A stretch of 45,138 nt of DNA from CAWCLK01 sp963796225 (lineage in GTDB: Bacteria; Actinomycetota; Nitriliruptoria; Nitriliruptorales; Nitriliruptoraceae), in NCBI GenBank assembly GCA_963796225.1, contig CAWCLK010000040.1, positions 1 through 45,138 of the forward strand, in the 5' to 3' direction. Positions within the stretch are counted from its first letter, which is position 1. Every line of letters starts with the position of its first letter. The notes beneath the pieces were generated by a model, which saw only the letters and a list, made by a program, of their open reading frames with translations, was not told the DNA's origin and did no database searches. Positions 24,809 through 34,436 of this stretch are shown one piece after another. Both the position numbers and the translations under genes were made by a program.

Positions 24809-27800
24809 GTGGCGGGAGCGCGTGTGCGGAGCGTGGTGGCCCTGGCGGCCGTCCTGGTGGTGGCGATCGCCCCGGCGGCACGGGCCGAGTTCCCGGCCGA
24901 CCCGCCGAACGACCCCGAGTTCGACGTCGCCGAGGAGGACCCCACCTGCACCACGCCGGTGACCGAGCAGCAGTACCAGCTGTTCTCGTTCCTCCCGGCC
25001 TGCGCCCCGCTGGCGACGGCACCCGACGGGGCGTCGGGGTTCTCGGCCGACGCCGCCTGGCGCGACTACTCGATCGGCGACCCCGACATCACCATCGCCT
25101 ACGTCGAGGGCGGGGTGAACTGGCACGAGGGCGGGGACGCCGCCGGGCGCCTGGACTTTCACGAGAAGGTCTACGTCAACCCCGGTGAGATGCCCGCCCC
25201 GACCGCGGCGAACGGCTACGTCGACAACGGCGACCCGTGGTTCAACGCGCTGGACTGGCCCGACACGCCCGACCACAACGGCAACGGGATCATCGACGCC
25301 GAGGACCTGATCGTGCAGTTCTCGGACGGCGTGGACGACGACGGCAACGGCTACGTCGACGACATCTCCGGCTGGGACTTCTACGACGACCAGAACGACC
25401 CGGCGGTCACCGACGACGCCTACACGCACGCCAACGCCCAGATGCGCGCCGCGGCGGCCACGACGAACAACGGCCTCCGCGAGGCTGGCATCTGCCCGAA
25501 CTGCACCCTGCTGCCGGTCAAGGCGGGCACCGAGGCGCTCGACCGCACCGACGACCTCGCCCAGGCGTGGCTGTTCGCGGCCGACGCCGGCGCCGACGTG
25601 ATCGTGTCGGTGACGGCGGACCTCGGCTACTCGACCTTCATGGAGGAGGCGATCCGCGACATCACCGACCGCGGTGTCGTGATCGTCGAGGCGTCCAACG
25701 ACTTCAACTCGCAGGACCACCAGGGCGGGCAGTTCCACCCGTACGTGCTGCCGGGCAACGGCATGGTGGCCAACACGGTCGGCATCGACACGGTCCCGGA
25801 GTTCGCGGGGGGCGTGGCGACCAACGCGGCCACGACGCGCTACGACGTGCGCAGCGGGTTCACCTCCTGGGGCACCCAGAACGTGTTCACCCCCACGACC
25901 AACGGCGGCACGACCTCCGAGTCCACGCCCACCATCGGCGGGATCCTCGGGCTCGTGCTGTCCGAGGGGCTCGAGCAGGCCCGGAGCGGGGCACTGGACG
26001 CCCCGCTGTCGGGATGGGAGGCCGTGCAGGTCCTGCGGGCCACCACGACCGACATCGACGACCCCACCAACCCGTGGCCGAACCAGGCCGGCTGGGACCT
26101 GCAGTACGGGTACGGGCGCCCGAACCTGCACCGCGCGCTCGCCGCGGTGGACGCCGGCGAGATCCCGCCGGTGGGGATCCTGCGCTCGCCCGACTGGTAC
26201 ACGCCGGTCGACCCGACCGTGACCGACAGCGTCGAGGTCAGCGGCGAGGTCCACGCCCCGCGGGTCACGGACCCGGGCGCGGTCACGTGGGAGCTGCAGT
26301 GGGCACCCGGCCCGGAGCCCCGCGAGGAGCAGTTCGAGGCCTTCGCGTCCGGCACCGGGACCGGCGAGGTCGCCGGGACGTTCGACACCTCGGCGCTGCC
26401 CGACGAGCTCTGGCGGACGCCCCACGCCATCTCGCAGACCAAGACCTACGAGACCGCCGAGCGCCCCGCGGTGACCTTCCGCCTGCAGGTCCGCGACGCC
26501 GACGACCGGCTCGGCGAGGACCGCCGGGCCGTGTACGCGCACCACGACGACACGCTGGTGGACGGGTTCCCGCTGCGGATCGGCCCGGGTGGCGACTCGG
26601 CGCCCGTGCTGGCCGACGTCGCGGGCCTGGGACGCCTGCAGGTGCTGCACGCCGACACCGACGGCCGCGTCCACCTGATCGACCCGGCCCGTGCGGCGGG
26701 GGCGACGTCCGTCGAGGACGCCGAGGTGCCCGGCTGGCCGGTCACCCTGGACCCGACCACCGTCACGCGCGCCCACGACGGCGTGGACCCCCGCCACCAG
26801 CCGGGCGTGATCCCGCCCGCCGTCGGTGACCTCGACGGCGACGGCTACCTCGAGGTCGTGGTGACCTCCACCTCGGGCACCCTGTACGTGCTCGAGCACG
26901 ACGGCACCCGGCGCGACGGCTTCCCGGTCACCCTCGACACCGGCGTCGTGCCACCGGCCACGCCCCGTCCCCAGGTCTCCTTCGCGCGTTACCCGTCGCA
27001 GGGCGCGTTCGCCTCGCCGGTGCTGGTGGACCTCACCGGGGACGGCCGACTCGAGGTCGTGCAGGCCGCCTGGGACGGGCACGTCCACGCCTTCCTCGCC
27101 GACGGGTCCGGGGAGGCCCCGGGCTGGCCGGTGAAGGTCGAGCTCCCCGACGGCTACGAGCCGGGGCCGGGGCGGTTCGTCATCCAGGACGAGAAGGTGT
27201 CGGTCACCCCGGCGGTCGCCGACCTCGACGGGGACGGCGACCCGGAGCTGGTGGTCAAGACCCAGTACGGCGAGACGCGGGGCGCGGACCTGCAGCCGCT
27301 GGGCGCCAACACGATCATGGCCTACCACCACGACGGCACCGTGGTCGACGGCTGGCCCGTCACGCTCGAGGCGATCATCCAGTTCTACGGCTCCGCCCAG
27401 GAGTTCATCACCGAGGGCATGGCCGGCGTGGTGACTCGCCGACGTCGACGGTGACGGCGACGACGAGGCCGTGACCAACCCGCTGTTCACGTTCCCCTAC
27501 GTGATCCAGGGGGACGGCTCGGTCGGCGGGGCGTACGCCGCCGCCCCGTCGCTGGACCCCGGGTCGGTGCCGGACCTGGCCGCCCTGGCGGGCGACGACC
27601 CGCAGCTCGGCGACCTGCTGCAGTCCCTGCCGGCCGACCTGGCGGTGGGCTTCACCACCACCGGGGCGTTCGGCGAGTTCGGCGGGACGCTGGGCTACGC
27701 CCAGGCCGGCTCCACGGCCGCCTCGATCGCCTCGGGCCTGCTGCTGGCCGGCTCGGGCCTGCCGATCAACGGGGTGGAGCGGGCCTTCGACGCCGCGACC

Positions 27801-28600
27801 GGCGCCCCGCTCCCGGGCTTCCCGGCCGTGTACCAGGGGCTCGACTTCCTCGGGGCGCCGCTGTTCGCCGACGTGACCGGCGACGGGGAGGCCGAGATCC
27901 TGGAGGGCTCGGACAGCAACACCGTCCACGCCTACACCGCCGACGGCAGCCAGGCACCCGGCTGGCCGAAGTTCCACACCGGCTGGAACCTGTTCTCCCC
28001 GGCCACCGGCGACCTCGACGGCGACGGCGACGTGGAGGTCGTGGTCACCACCCGCGAGGGCTGGCTGTATGCCTGGGAGACCCCCGGCACCGCCGCCGGC
28101 AACGACCAGTGGTGGTCGATCAAGCACGACGAGTGGAACACCGGCCGCTACGGCACCGACACCCGCCCGCCGGGCGTGGCCCGCGACCTCGACTTCGCCC
28201 CCGGGAACACCACGGCGTCCTTCGTCGCCCCGGGTGACGACTGGTACGCCGGCGACGCCGAGGGCATCGAGGTGCGCTTCGACACCCCGGCCGACGCCCC
28301 GACCGCCGGGGATCCCGACCTGATCGTCACCGCCGCAGCCGGCGAGACCGTCACCGTGGAGGTTCCACGTGGCACTCGCCGGGTCACCGTGGCCGCCGTC
28401 GACGACGCCGGCCTGCGCGGTCGCCCCGTCGCCGCCGGGGCCGGTGCCACACCGGCGCCCGCCAGCCCGCCGCCGCGCCTGCGCCCGCGCCGAGCGCCCC
28501 GCCGCTGCCGACCACCGGTGGCGGCCTGGGCCTGGCGGCGCTGCTGGCCCTGGCCGGGGCGGCCGGGGCGCGGCGGAGCCGGACACGCCCCGCCCCGTAG
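24809..28600 (+). CDS. large secreted subtilase-fold protein with FG-GAP repeats and LPTTG sorting signal, two frame breaks
   Basis: GTG 24809 follows GGAGGGG and opens a signal peptide (SVVALAAVLVVAIAPAARA). Residues about 90-480 resemble an S8 subtilase, with the Ca-binding NGYVDDISGWDFYDD segment. The triad region looks altered: IAYVEGG in place of the Asp motif, AYTHANA in place of HGTHVAG, and TTSESTP around the Ser. Six DxDGDG-type FG-GAP repeats follow. The frame breaks near 27440 (before LADVDGDGDDEAV) and again near 28440. The final frame ends with LPTTG (28505-28519), a hydrophobic stretch and RRSRTRPAP, a sortase signal. About 1263 residues in all. Confidence 0.82.
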
Positions 28601-28648
28601 GCTCGCGGCCGACCGTCGACGCAGGAGGCCGGGCATGCGCACGCGCAC

Positions 28649-29515
28649 GTGACCACCTCCGTGCTCGTCGACGTCGACGGGGTCCACCTGCACGCCCTGG
28701 CGTGGGAGCCGGTCGACCCCGACCCGGACCTGCCGGGCGTCCTGCTGGTGCACGGGCTGTCCTCCAACGCGCAGCTCTGGGCCGGGGTCGGGGCGGTGCT
28801 GGCGGGGCGCGGGCACCGGGTCGTGGCCGTGGACCAGCGCGGGCACGGGCTGTCGGCCAAGGTCGACGGGGCCCACGCGTTCGGGACGCTCACCGACGAC
28901 CTGCTGGCGGTGATGGACGCCCTCGTCCTCGACCGCCCCGTCGTGGTCGGCCAGTCGTGGGGCGGCAACGTGGCGCTGGAGCTGGCCGCCCGTCACGGCG
29001 ACCGGCTCACGGCGCTCGTCGGCGTCGACGGCGGGCACATCGACCTGTCGTCCCAGTTCCCGGACAAGGCCACCATGCTGACGGCGCTGACCCCGCCCCG
29101 CCTGGTGGGCCTGCGGCTCCAGGACGTCGAGGACGGGCTTCGCGAGCAGCACCCGGACTGGCCCGAGACCGGCATCCGCGGCCAGCTCGCCAACTTCGTC
29201 CGGCGCCCCGACGGGACGGTGGCTCCCCACCTGACCCTGGACCGGCACCTGGCGATCCTCGACGGCCTGTGGGACCAGGACCCGGTCGAGCGATGGGCCC
29301 AGGTGCCCGTCGCCAGCCTCCTGCTGCCGGTGCGGGGCGGACACCCGCCCGGCGACGCCAAGCAACGGGCCGTCGAGGCGGTCCAGCGGTCCAACCCGCG
29401 CGTGCAGGTGACGTGGCTCGACGGCGACCACGACGTCCATGCCCAGCGCCCCGACGAGGTCGCCGAGCTCGTGCTCGCGTTCCTGTCCGACCCCACCTCG
29501 GCGCCGAACGTCTAG
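28649..29515 (+). CDS. alpha/beta hydrolase
   Basis: A 288-residue alpha/beta-hydrolase-fold protein. The oxyanion motif LLVHGLSS, the nucleophile elbow GQSWGGN and a catalytic His in GDHDVHAQ are all present. There is no signal peptide, so it is cytoplasmic. The substrate is unknown; the family includes esterases, haloperoxidase-like and C-C hydrolases. GTG 28649 is the chosen start, with GCAGGAGG about 20 nt upstream, rather far for a ribosome site. Confidence 0.87.
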   Translation: MTTSVLVDVDGVHLHALAWEPVDPDPDLPGVLLVHGLSSNAQLWAGVGAVLAGRGHRVVAVDQRGHGLSAKVDGAHAFGTLTDDLLAVMDALVLDRPVVVGQSWGGNVALELAARHGDRLTALVGVDGGHIDLSSQFPDKATMLTALTPPRLVGLRLQDVEDGLREQHPDWPETGIRGQLANFVRRPDGTVAPHLTLDRHLAILDGLWDQDPVERWAQVPVASLLLPVRGGHPPGDAKQRAVEAVQRSNPRVQVTWLDGDHDVHAQRPDEVAELVLAFLSDPTSAPNV

Positions 29516-29579
29516 CGTCGTGGGCAGCCTCGAAGGCGACACGACGGGACATACCCGGCCCAGGCGCGAGGTGGACGAC

Positions 29580-30983
29580 GTGGCACGACGGCTGGTCCTG
29601 ATGGGCTCCGGCGAGACCACCCCGACGATGGTCGAGACGCACAAGCGCGTCCTGGCCGAGGTGGGGCCGGCGCCCCGCGCCGTCCTGCTCGACACGCCCT
29701 ACGGGTTCCAGGAGAACGCCGACGAGCTGACCGCCCGCACCGTCGAGTACTTCGCGCGCAGCGCCGGCACCACCGTCACCCCCGTGTCCCTGCGCGACGC
29801 GGCCGCCCTGTCGGCGGCCGAGCTCGGCGACGTCGCCGCCCGGGTGGAGGAGGCCGACTGGGTGTTCGCCGGCCCCGGCTCCCCCACCTACCTGCGTCGC
29901 CAGTGGGACGGCACCGACGTGCCCGATGCGCTGCGCCGGCGCCTGGGGCGGGACGGGGCGACCGTCTTCGCCTCCGCCGCGGTGTGCTCGGTGGGCCTGC
30001 GCACCGTCCCGGTCTACGAGATCTACAAGGTCGGGCAGCCGCCCCACTGGGAGGAGGGGTTCGACCTCACGGGCGTGCTCGGCCTGCGGTGCGTGGTGAT
30101 CCCCCACTTCGACAACGCCGAGGGCGGGACCCACGACACCCGGTTCTGCTACCTCGGTGAACGGCGGCTGGCCGCGATGGAGGCCGAGCTGCCCGACGAC
30201 GTGTGGGTGCTGGGCATCGACGAGCACACCGCACTGGTGATCGACCTCGAGGACCGGACCACGCGCATCGAGGGGCGGGGCGTCGTGACCGTCCGGCACC
30301 GCGACCACCTCGCCACCTTCGCCCCGGGCGACACCCCCACCCTCGACGACCTGGCCGCGGCGGCCACCGCCGCGCCCCGCGCCGGCGGGGCGGGGAGCTC
30401 GGCCACGGCGACCGCCGAGCCCGCCCCGTCGCGGGAGGCCCCGGCGAGCAACTCGGCCCTGCTCGACGAGGTCGAGGCGCACGTCGCCGCCTTCGACGCG
30501 GCCCTGGCGGCCGACGACGCGCTGGCCGCCGCGGACGCGGTCGTGGCCCTCGAGGAGACCATCCACGCGTGGGCCGCGGACTCCAACGAGTCCGACGAGA
30601 TGGACCGGGCCCGGCGCACGCTGCACCGCCTGGTGGCCCGCCTGGCTCGCACGACCCAGGCCGGGCTGCACGACCACCGCGAGCTCGTCGCCCCGCTGGT
30701 CGAGGAGCTGCTGGACCTGCGCGCCACCGCCAGGGCGGACCGGGACTTCGCCGTCGGCGACCGGATCCGCGATCGGCTGGAGGACGCCGGCGTCGAGGTC
30801 CGCGACACGTCCGACGGCGCCGACTGGGCCTACGCCGACCCGCTGGACGGCGGACTAGCCATCCTGGGGGATGTTCAGGTCAGGCCTGTTGCGGCCGAAT
30901 GGACGTCGTTACGGTCGGTCTCGACCTTGCTGACGAGGACGTCGTGGACGACCGCCACCGTGGCACCGACCTGCTGGCCCTGA
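29580..30983 (+). CDS. peptidase S51-like protein fused to a CysS C-terminal-type domain
   Basis: The N-terminal ~250 residues resemble the cyanophycinase/S51 class I amidotransferase-like fold (LVLMGSGETTPTM, FAGPGSPTYL, and ASAAVCS at the nucleophile turn). After an Ala/Pro-rich linker, residues about 290-425 resemble the helical C-terminal region of cysteinyl-tRNA synthetase (DFAVGDRIRDRLEDAGVEVR). GTG 29580 has GAGGTGG upstream; GTG 29571 is an alternative. The last ~40 residues overlap the next gene and look unlike protein. A one-base shift would end the chain at TAG 30856, so the true C-terminus is uncertain. Confidence 0.75.
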   Translation: MARRLVLMGSGETTPTMVETHKRVLAEVGPAPRAVLLDTPYGFQENADELTARTVEYFARSAGTTVTPVSLRDAAALSAAELGDVAARVEEADWVFAGPGSPTYLRRQWDGTDVPDALRRRLGRDGATVFASAAVCSVGLRTVPVYEIYKVGQPPHWEEGFDLTGVLGLRCVVIPHFDNAEGGTHDTRFCYLGERRLAAMEAELPDDVWVLGIDEHTALVIDLEDRTTRIEGRGVVTVRHRDHLATFAPGDTPTLDDLAAAATAAPRAGGAGSSATATAEPAPSREAPASNSALLDEVEAHVAAFDAALAADDALAAADAVVALEETIHAWAADSNESDEMDRARRTLHRLVARLARTTQAGLHDHRELVAPLVEELLDLRATARADRDFAVGDRIRDRLEDAGVEVRDTSDGADWAYADPLDGGLAILGDVQVRPVAAEWTSLRSVSTLLTRTSWTTATVAPTCWP

Positions 30984-31159
30984 CCACGTTCGCCGTGCTC
31001 AACGCCCTGGCATGGGTCGCCGGGTTGCGCCTGGTCGCGGGGGTCCTGCACAGCACCGTGCCCAGCCCGGTGCTCGGGACGGTCGCCCTCGTCACCGGCC
31101 TGGCCGTGCTGGCCTCCGTCGGCGCGCTGCGCCGTGTCCCGGAGCCGACCCCGCGCTAG
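30899..31159 (+). CDS. small membrane protein
   Basis: An 86-residue product from ATG 30899 with two hydrophobic helices (LALTTFAVLNALAWVAGLRL and VLGTVALVTGLAVLASVGAL). No family is recognised. It overlaps the 3' end of the previous open frame in another frame, which supports the view that the previous gene really stops earlier. Confidence 0.55.
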   Translation: MDVVTVGLDLADEDVVDDRHRGTDLLALTTFAVLNALAWVAGLRLVAGVLHSTVPSPVLGTVALVTGLAVLASVGALRRVPEPTPR

Positions 31160-31345
31160 ACCGCCACCCCGCGGCGAGCCCCGAGGCCACCCCGGGAACC
31201 GCCCCGCCACCGTCCTCGTGCACGGCCTGGACGGCTCCGCCGCCAACTGGCTGGACGTCGCTCCCCTCCTGACGCCGTCCCGGCCGGTGGTCGCACCCGA
31301 CCTCCCCGGGTTCGGCCGAACCCCCCTGGCGGGGCGCCGTCCCGG
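31134..31345 (+). pseudogene. remnant of an alpha/beta hydrolase N-terminus
   Basis: This frame encodes PATVLVHGLDGSAANWLDVA and then PDLPGFGRTPLAG, the oxyanion-hole and second-strand region of an alpha/beta hydrolase. It runs straight into the 3' end of the convergent MMPL gene. The nucleophile elbow and the rest of the fold are absent. It looks like what is left after a deletion or rearrangement. Confidence 0.65.
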
Positions 31346-31358
31346 CCGAGCTCGCCGG

Positions 31359-33804
31359 TCAGGCGGGCACCTCGGCCGGGTCGGTGGTGCTGCCGGTCCG
31401 ACGCCACGGGCTCGCCACGGCGCCGGTCGGTCCAGCGGGCCCACAGCGCCAGCAGGGCGGGCAGCACGGTGACGCTGGTGACCAGCGCCAGCGCGATCGT
31501 GATCGCCGTGACCAGGCCGAACTGCTTCATCGGCGGCACCGACGACAGGACCAGCACGCCGAAGCCCGCGACCGTGGTCAGCGCCGAGCCGACCAGCGCC
31601 CCGCCGGTGTGCGCCAGCGTGTGGTACATCGCCGTGTCCACGTCGGGGCGGGTGGCGCGGTCCTCGAGGAACCGGTTGACGACGTGGATGCCGAAGGGCA
31701 CGCCGATCCCGATGGCGAGCGACGACACCATCGCGGTCATCACGTTGAAGGGGATGCCGATGGCGGCCATGAGGCCCAGCACCAGGACGGCGGTCACCCC
31801 GACCGAGGCGATGGCCAGCACGCCCAGCATCGGGGCGCGGTCCCGGATCCAGAACACCAGCGCGAGGATCAGCATGCTGGCGATCAGGGTGATGGCCAGC
31901 CCGCGGACCTGCGAGTCGCGGAGCTGGTCCATGATCTCCTCGATCACCAGCTGGTCCGAGGTGGCCTGCTGCTCGAGGCCGGCGGGTTCCAGGGTGCGCT
32001 CGCCGAGGTCCTGCAGCTGCGCGGTGAGGGTGCGGGCCTGCTCGCCCGCAGCGGTCGAGACGCGCACGACGGTGGCGTCCCCGTCAGGGGTGACCACGCT
32101 GCCGAGGGTGGGGTCGGCGGCGGCGAGCTGCTGGACGGCCTGCTGGGCGGCCTCGTCGGACGCCATGGCCTGCTCGAGCAGCCCGGCCTGGCCCAGCCGG
32201 GCGACCAGCGAGTCGGCGCGGGCCTGGCCCTCGAAGGCACGCACGTCGGCGACGTCGGACAGCCCCTGCTGGAACGCAGCCAGGGACTGCAGCCCGTCGG
32301 AGGACACGACGTCGCCCTCGACCAGCACGTTGGTGGTCTCGTCCAGCCCGCCGCCGAAGGCGTCGGTGACGACCTGGACGGTCTCGAGGGCACGGGAGTT
32401 CTCGGGGAAGAAGTCGGTCTGGGAGAACTCGGTCGACAGCTGGGTCGCGCCGGCCCCGGCCGCGAGCGTGATCACGGCCGCGACAGCGAGGACGATGCCC
32501 GGGTGCCGCACGGCGGTGGGGGCGAACGCGGCGGTGATCCGTCCGAGGGCGCCCACGGGCGCCTCCCCGTCCTGGACCTCGACGGTGACGGGCTTGCCCT
32601 TCTTCACGCGGCGGCGGTCGACCAGCAGGCGGACGGCCGGGACGAAGCCGGTCATCACGAGGAAGGCCGACACGACGCCGACGGCGGCGATGGCGCCGAA
32701 GTCCTTCAGCGGGGGCAGCGGGTTGAAGACGTTGGTCATGAACCCGACGACGGTGGTGATGGTCGCCAGGAACAGGGCCGCGCCGACGGCCATGATGGCG
32801 CCGTGCGCGGCGTCCTCGGGCGTGCGGCCCGCAGCCTTCTCCTCGCGGGTGCGCATGGTCAGGTGGATGCCGTAGTCGACCCCGAGCCCGACCAGCAGGA
32901 TCGGCACGGCCATGGCCATCTGCGACATCCCGCCGGTCCAGCCGAGGTAGTTCGGGCCCATGAGGGTGGCCAGCCCCTGCATCCACACGATCGAGAACAC
33001 CAGGCCGACGAGGCTGGCGAGGATGTCGGTGACCGAGCGGTAGACGAAGGCGAGGATCAGGATGATGAGCCCGAAGGCGGCCAGCAGCAGCGTGCCGAGC
33101 TGCGACTCGATGGCGCCGTTGGCCTCGTCGGCCAGCATCTCGAAGTCGAAGCTGTAGACCTCGGCGCCGCTGTCGAGGGTCCCGGCCTCGGCGTTGATGA
33201 CCTCGCGTGCGGCCGCGATGTCCTCGTCGCTGGCGCTCCCGTCCAGCTGGACCAGGATCATGCCGGCGGTCGCGTCGGCGCCGTCGACCTCGCCGCCGAG
33301 CAGCACGGACAGCTGGGCGGCCTGCTGCTCGGGCAGCTGGCTGGTGGCGGCCTGGTAGAGCTGGTCGACGGTGTCGTCGTCGACCGTGGCCACGTCGATG
33401 CCCTGGGCCGCCGCGGCGCCCAGGACGGGCCCGGCGTAGCTGATCACGGGCGGGGTGCCGGGGGCGGGGGCCACGGCCACGGCCTGCACGGCCGGGTCGC
33501 TGGACAGCGTCCCGATGATGCGCTGGACGTCCGCGAGGACGTCCGGTGCGAGCACGTCGCCGCCCTCGTCGACGACGGCGAGCTGGGCGGTCTCGGACCG
33601 CCCGGCGCCTGCGAACAGGCCGGAGATGCGGTCGCTGGCCTGCGCGGCGGGCGTGTCGGTGGCGAAGTCCTCGAAGTCGCCGGTGGCCTGGGTGGCGGTG
33701 GAGGCGATGGCGCCGAGGATGACGGTGAGCAGCACGATGGTGGCGACGACGACCCAGGGTGCACGACGCACCGGATCGGCCACGCGGCGAAGCATGGGGG
33801 TCAC
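31359..33804 (-). CDS. MMPL/RND-family membrane transporter, frame break near its 3' end
   Basis: A transporter of about 815 residues with the duplicated RND layout: two blocks of about six helices, each preceded by a large extracytoplasmic loop. MMPL/HAE3 landmarks are LLVGLGVDYGIHLTMRTREE in the first half and AIGIGVPFGIHVVNRFLE in the second. The GTG start at 33804 reads VTPMLRRVADP. The C-terminal end reads naturally as STTDPAEVPA with TGA at 31359 after a one-base shift near 31395; without the shift the frame runs to 31156 as Arg/Gly-rich sequence over a hydrolase remnant. It is divergent from a MarR regulator, which probably controls it. The substrate (lipid, drug or hopanoid-type) is unknown. 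Confidence 0.85.
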
Positions 33805-33909
33805 GAGAGCAGGCTCCAGTCGGACCGCACGGGGCGGGAGGGAGGGGGCGACGGGCAGGGTCGGGAGACGTGCCGCAGTCGCGCGGAGCCGGTACGGTAC
33901 GCCTCATGC

Positions 33910-33922
33910 TTGCGTCACGCAA
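33910..33922. promoter_or_regulatory. palindromic MarR-type operator TTGCGT-C-ACGCAA
   Basis: A perfect 6-bp inverted repeat around one base. It lies in the 136-bp gap between the divergent MMPL (33804) and marR (33941) genes, close to the marR start. MarR dimers bind such sites in shared divergent promoters. Confidence 0.65.
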
Positions 33923-33940
33923 CTGTTGTGGGGATCACAC

Positions 33941-34420
33941 ATGCCAACCGGGACCGGGGCGACCACGCGCGCCGAGGCGGCGGTCGTCGCCGAGCGCCTG
34001 CTCGCCTCGTGGGGCGAGGTCCAGACGCTGATGACCCGCATGCCGGGCGTGATCGAACGGCGCTTCGGGATCCCGCCCCACCGGCTGCAGGTCCTCGACG
34101 CCATCCAGCGCGGCGCCACGCGGATCCAGGACATCGCCGAGGCCAGCTGGACCAGCGTCTCCGCGGCCTCGCGGACCGTGGACGGGCTCGTCCGCGACGG
34201 GTGGCTGGACCGCTCCCCCGACCCCGAGGACCGGCGGGCCACCCGGGTCACGATCACCGACACCGGGGCGGCCCACCTCGGCGAGGTGCAGGCGTGGGGC
34301 GAAGGACTGACCACCGAGCTCGTGGCCGAGCTCGGGATCGACCGGGCCGAACGCATGGCGGCGGACCTGGCGGCGTTCGCCCACCAGGTCAGCGCACGGT
34401 TGGACGGCGAGGACGCCTGA
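33941..34420 (+). CDS. MarR-family transcriptional regulator
   Basis: A 159-residue winged-HTH regulator. The recognition region is IQDIAEASWTSVSAASRTVDGLVRDGWLDRS and the wing contains the diagnostic DPEDRRATRVTITDTG. ATG 33941 is 18 bp after the palindrome TTGCGTCACGCAA. Divergence from the MMPL transporter gene implies repression of that transporter, relieved by a small molecule; the ligand is unknown. Confidence 0.92.
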   Translation: MPTGTGATTRAEAAVVAERLLASWGEVQTLMTRMPGVIERRFGIPPHRLQVLDAIQRGATRIQDIAEASWTSVSAASRTVDGLVRDGWLDRSPDPEDRRATRVTITDTGAAHLGEVQAWGEGLTTELVAELGIDRAERMAADLAAFAHQVSARLDGEDA

Positions 34421-34436
34421 CGGCGTCCGCGAGCCG

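Noticed and set aside
23912..27490. Very long open frame on the minus strand (over 1100 codons) opposite the secreted protein
   Set aside because: High GC leaves few stops in antisense frames. It is made of Val/Gly/Asp/Arg-rich repeats without domains and is antisense to clear subtilase/FG-GAP coding. Only its end, the GntR gene, is real.
8480..28600. Programmed ribosomal frameshifting as an explanation for the broken genes
   Set aside because: Breaks occur in unrelated genes, lack slippery heptamers, and three fall in one kinase gene. Indel errors explain them better.
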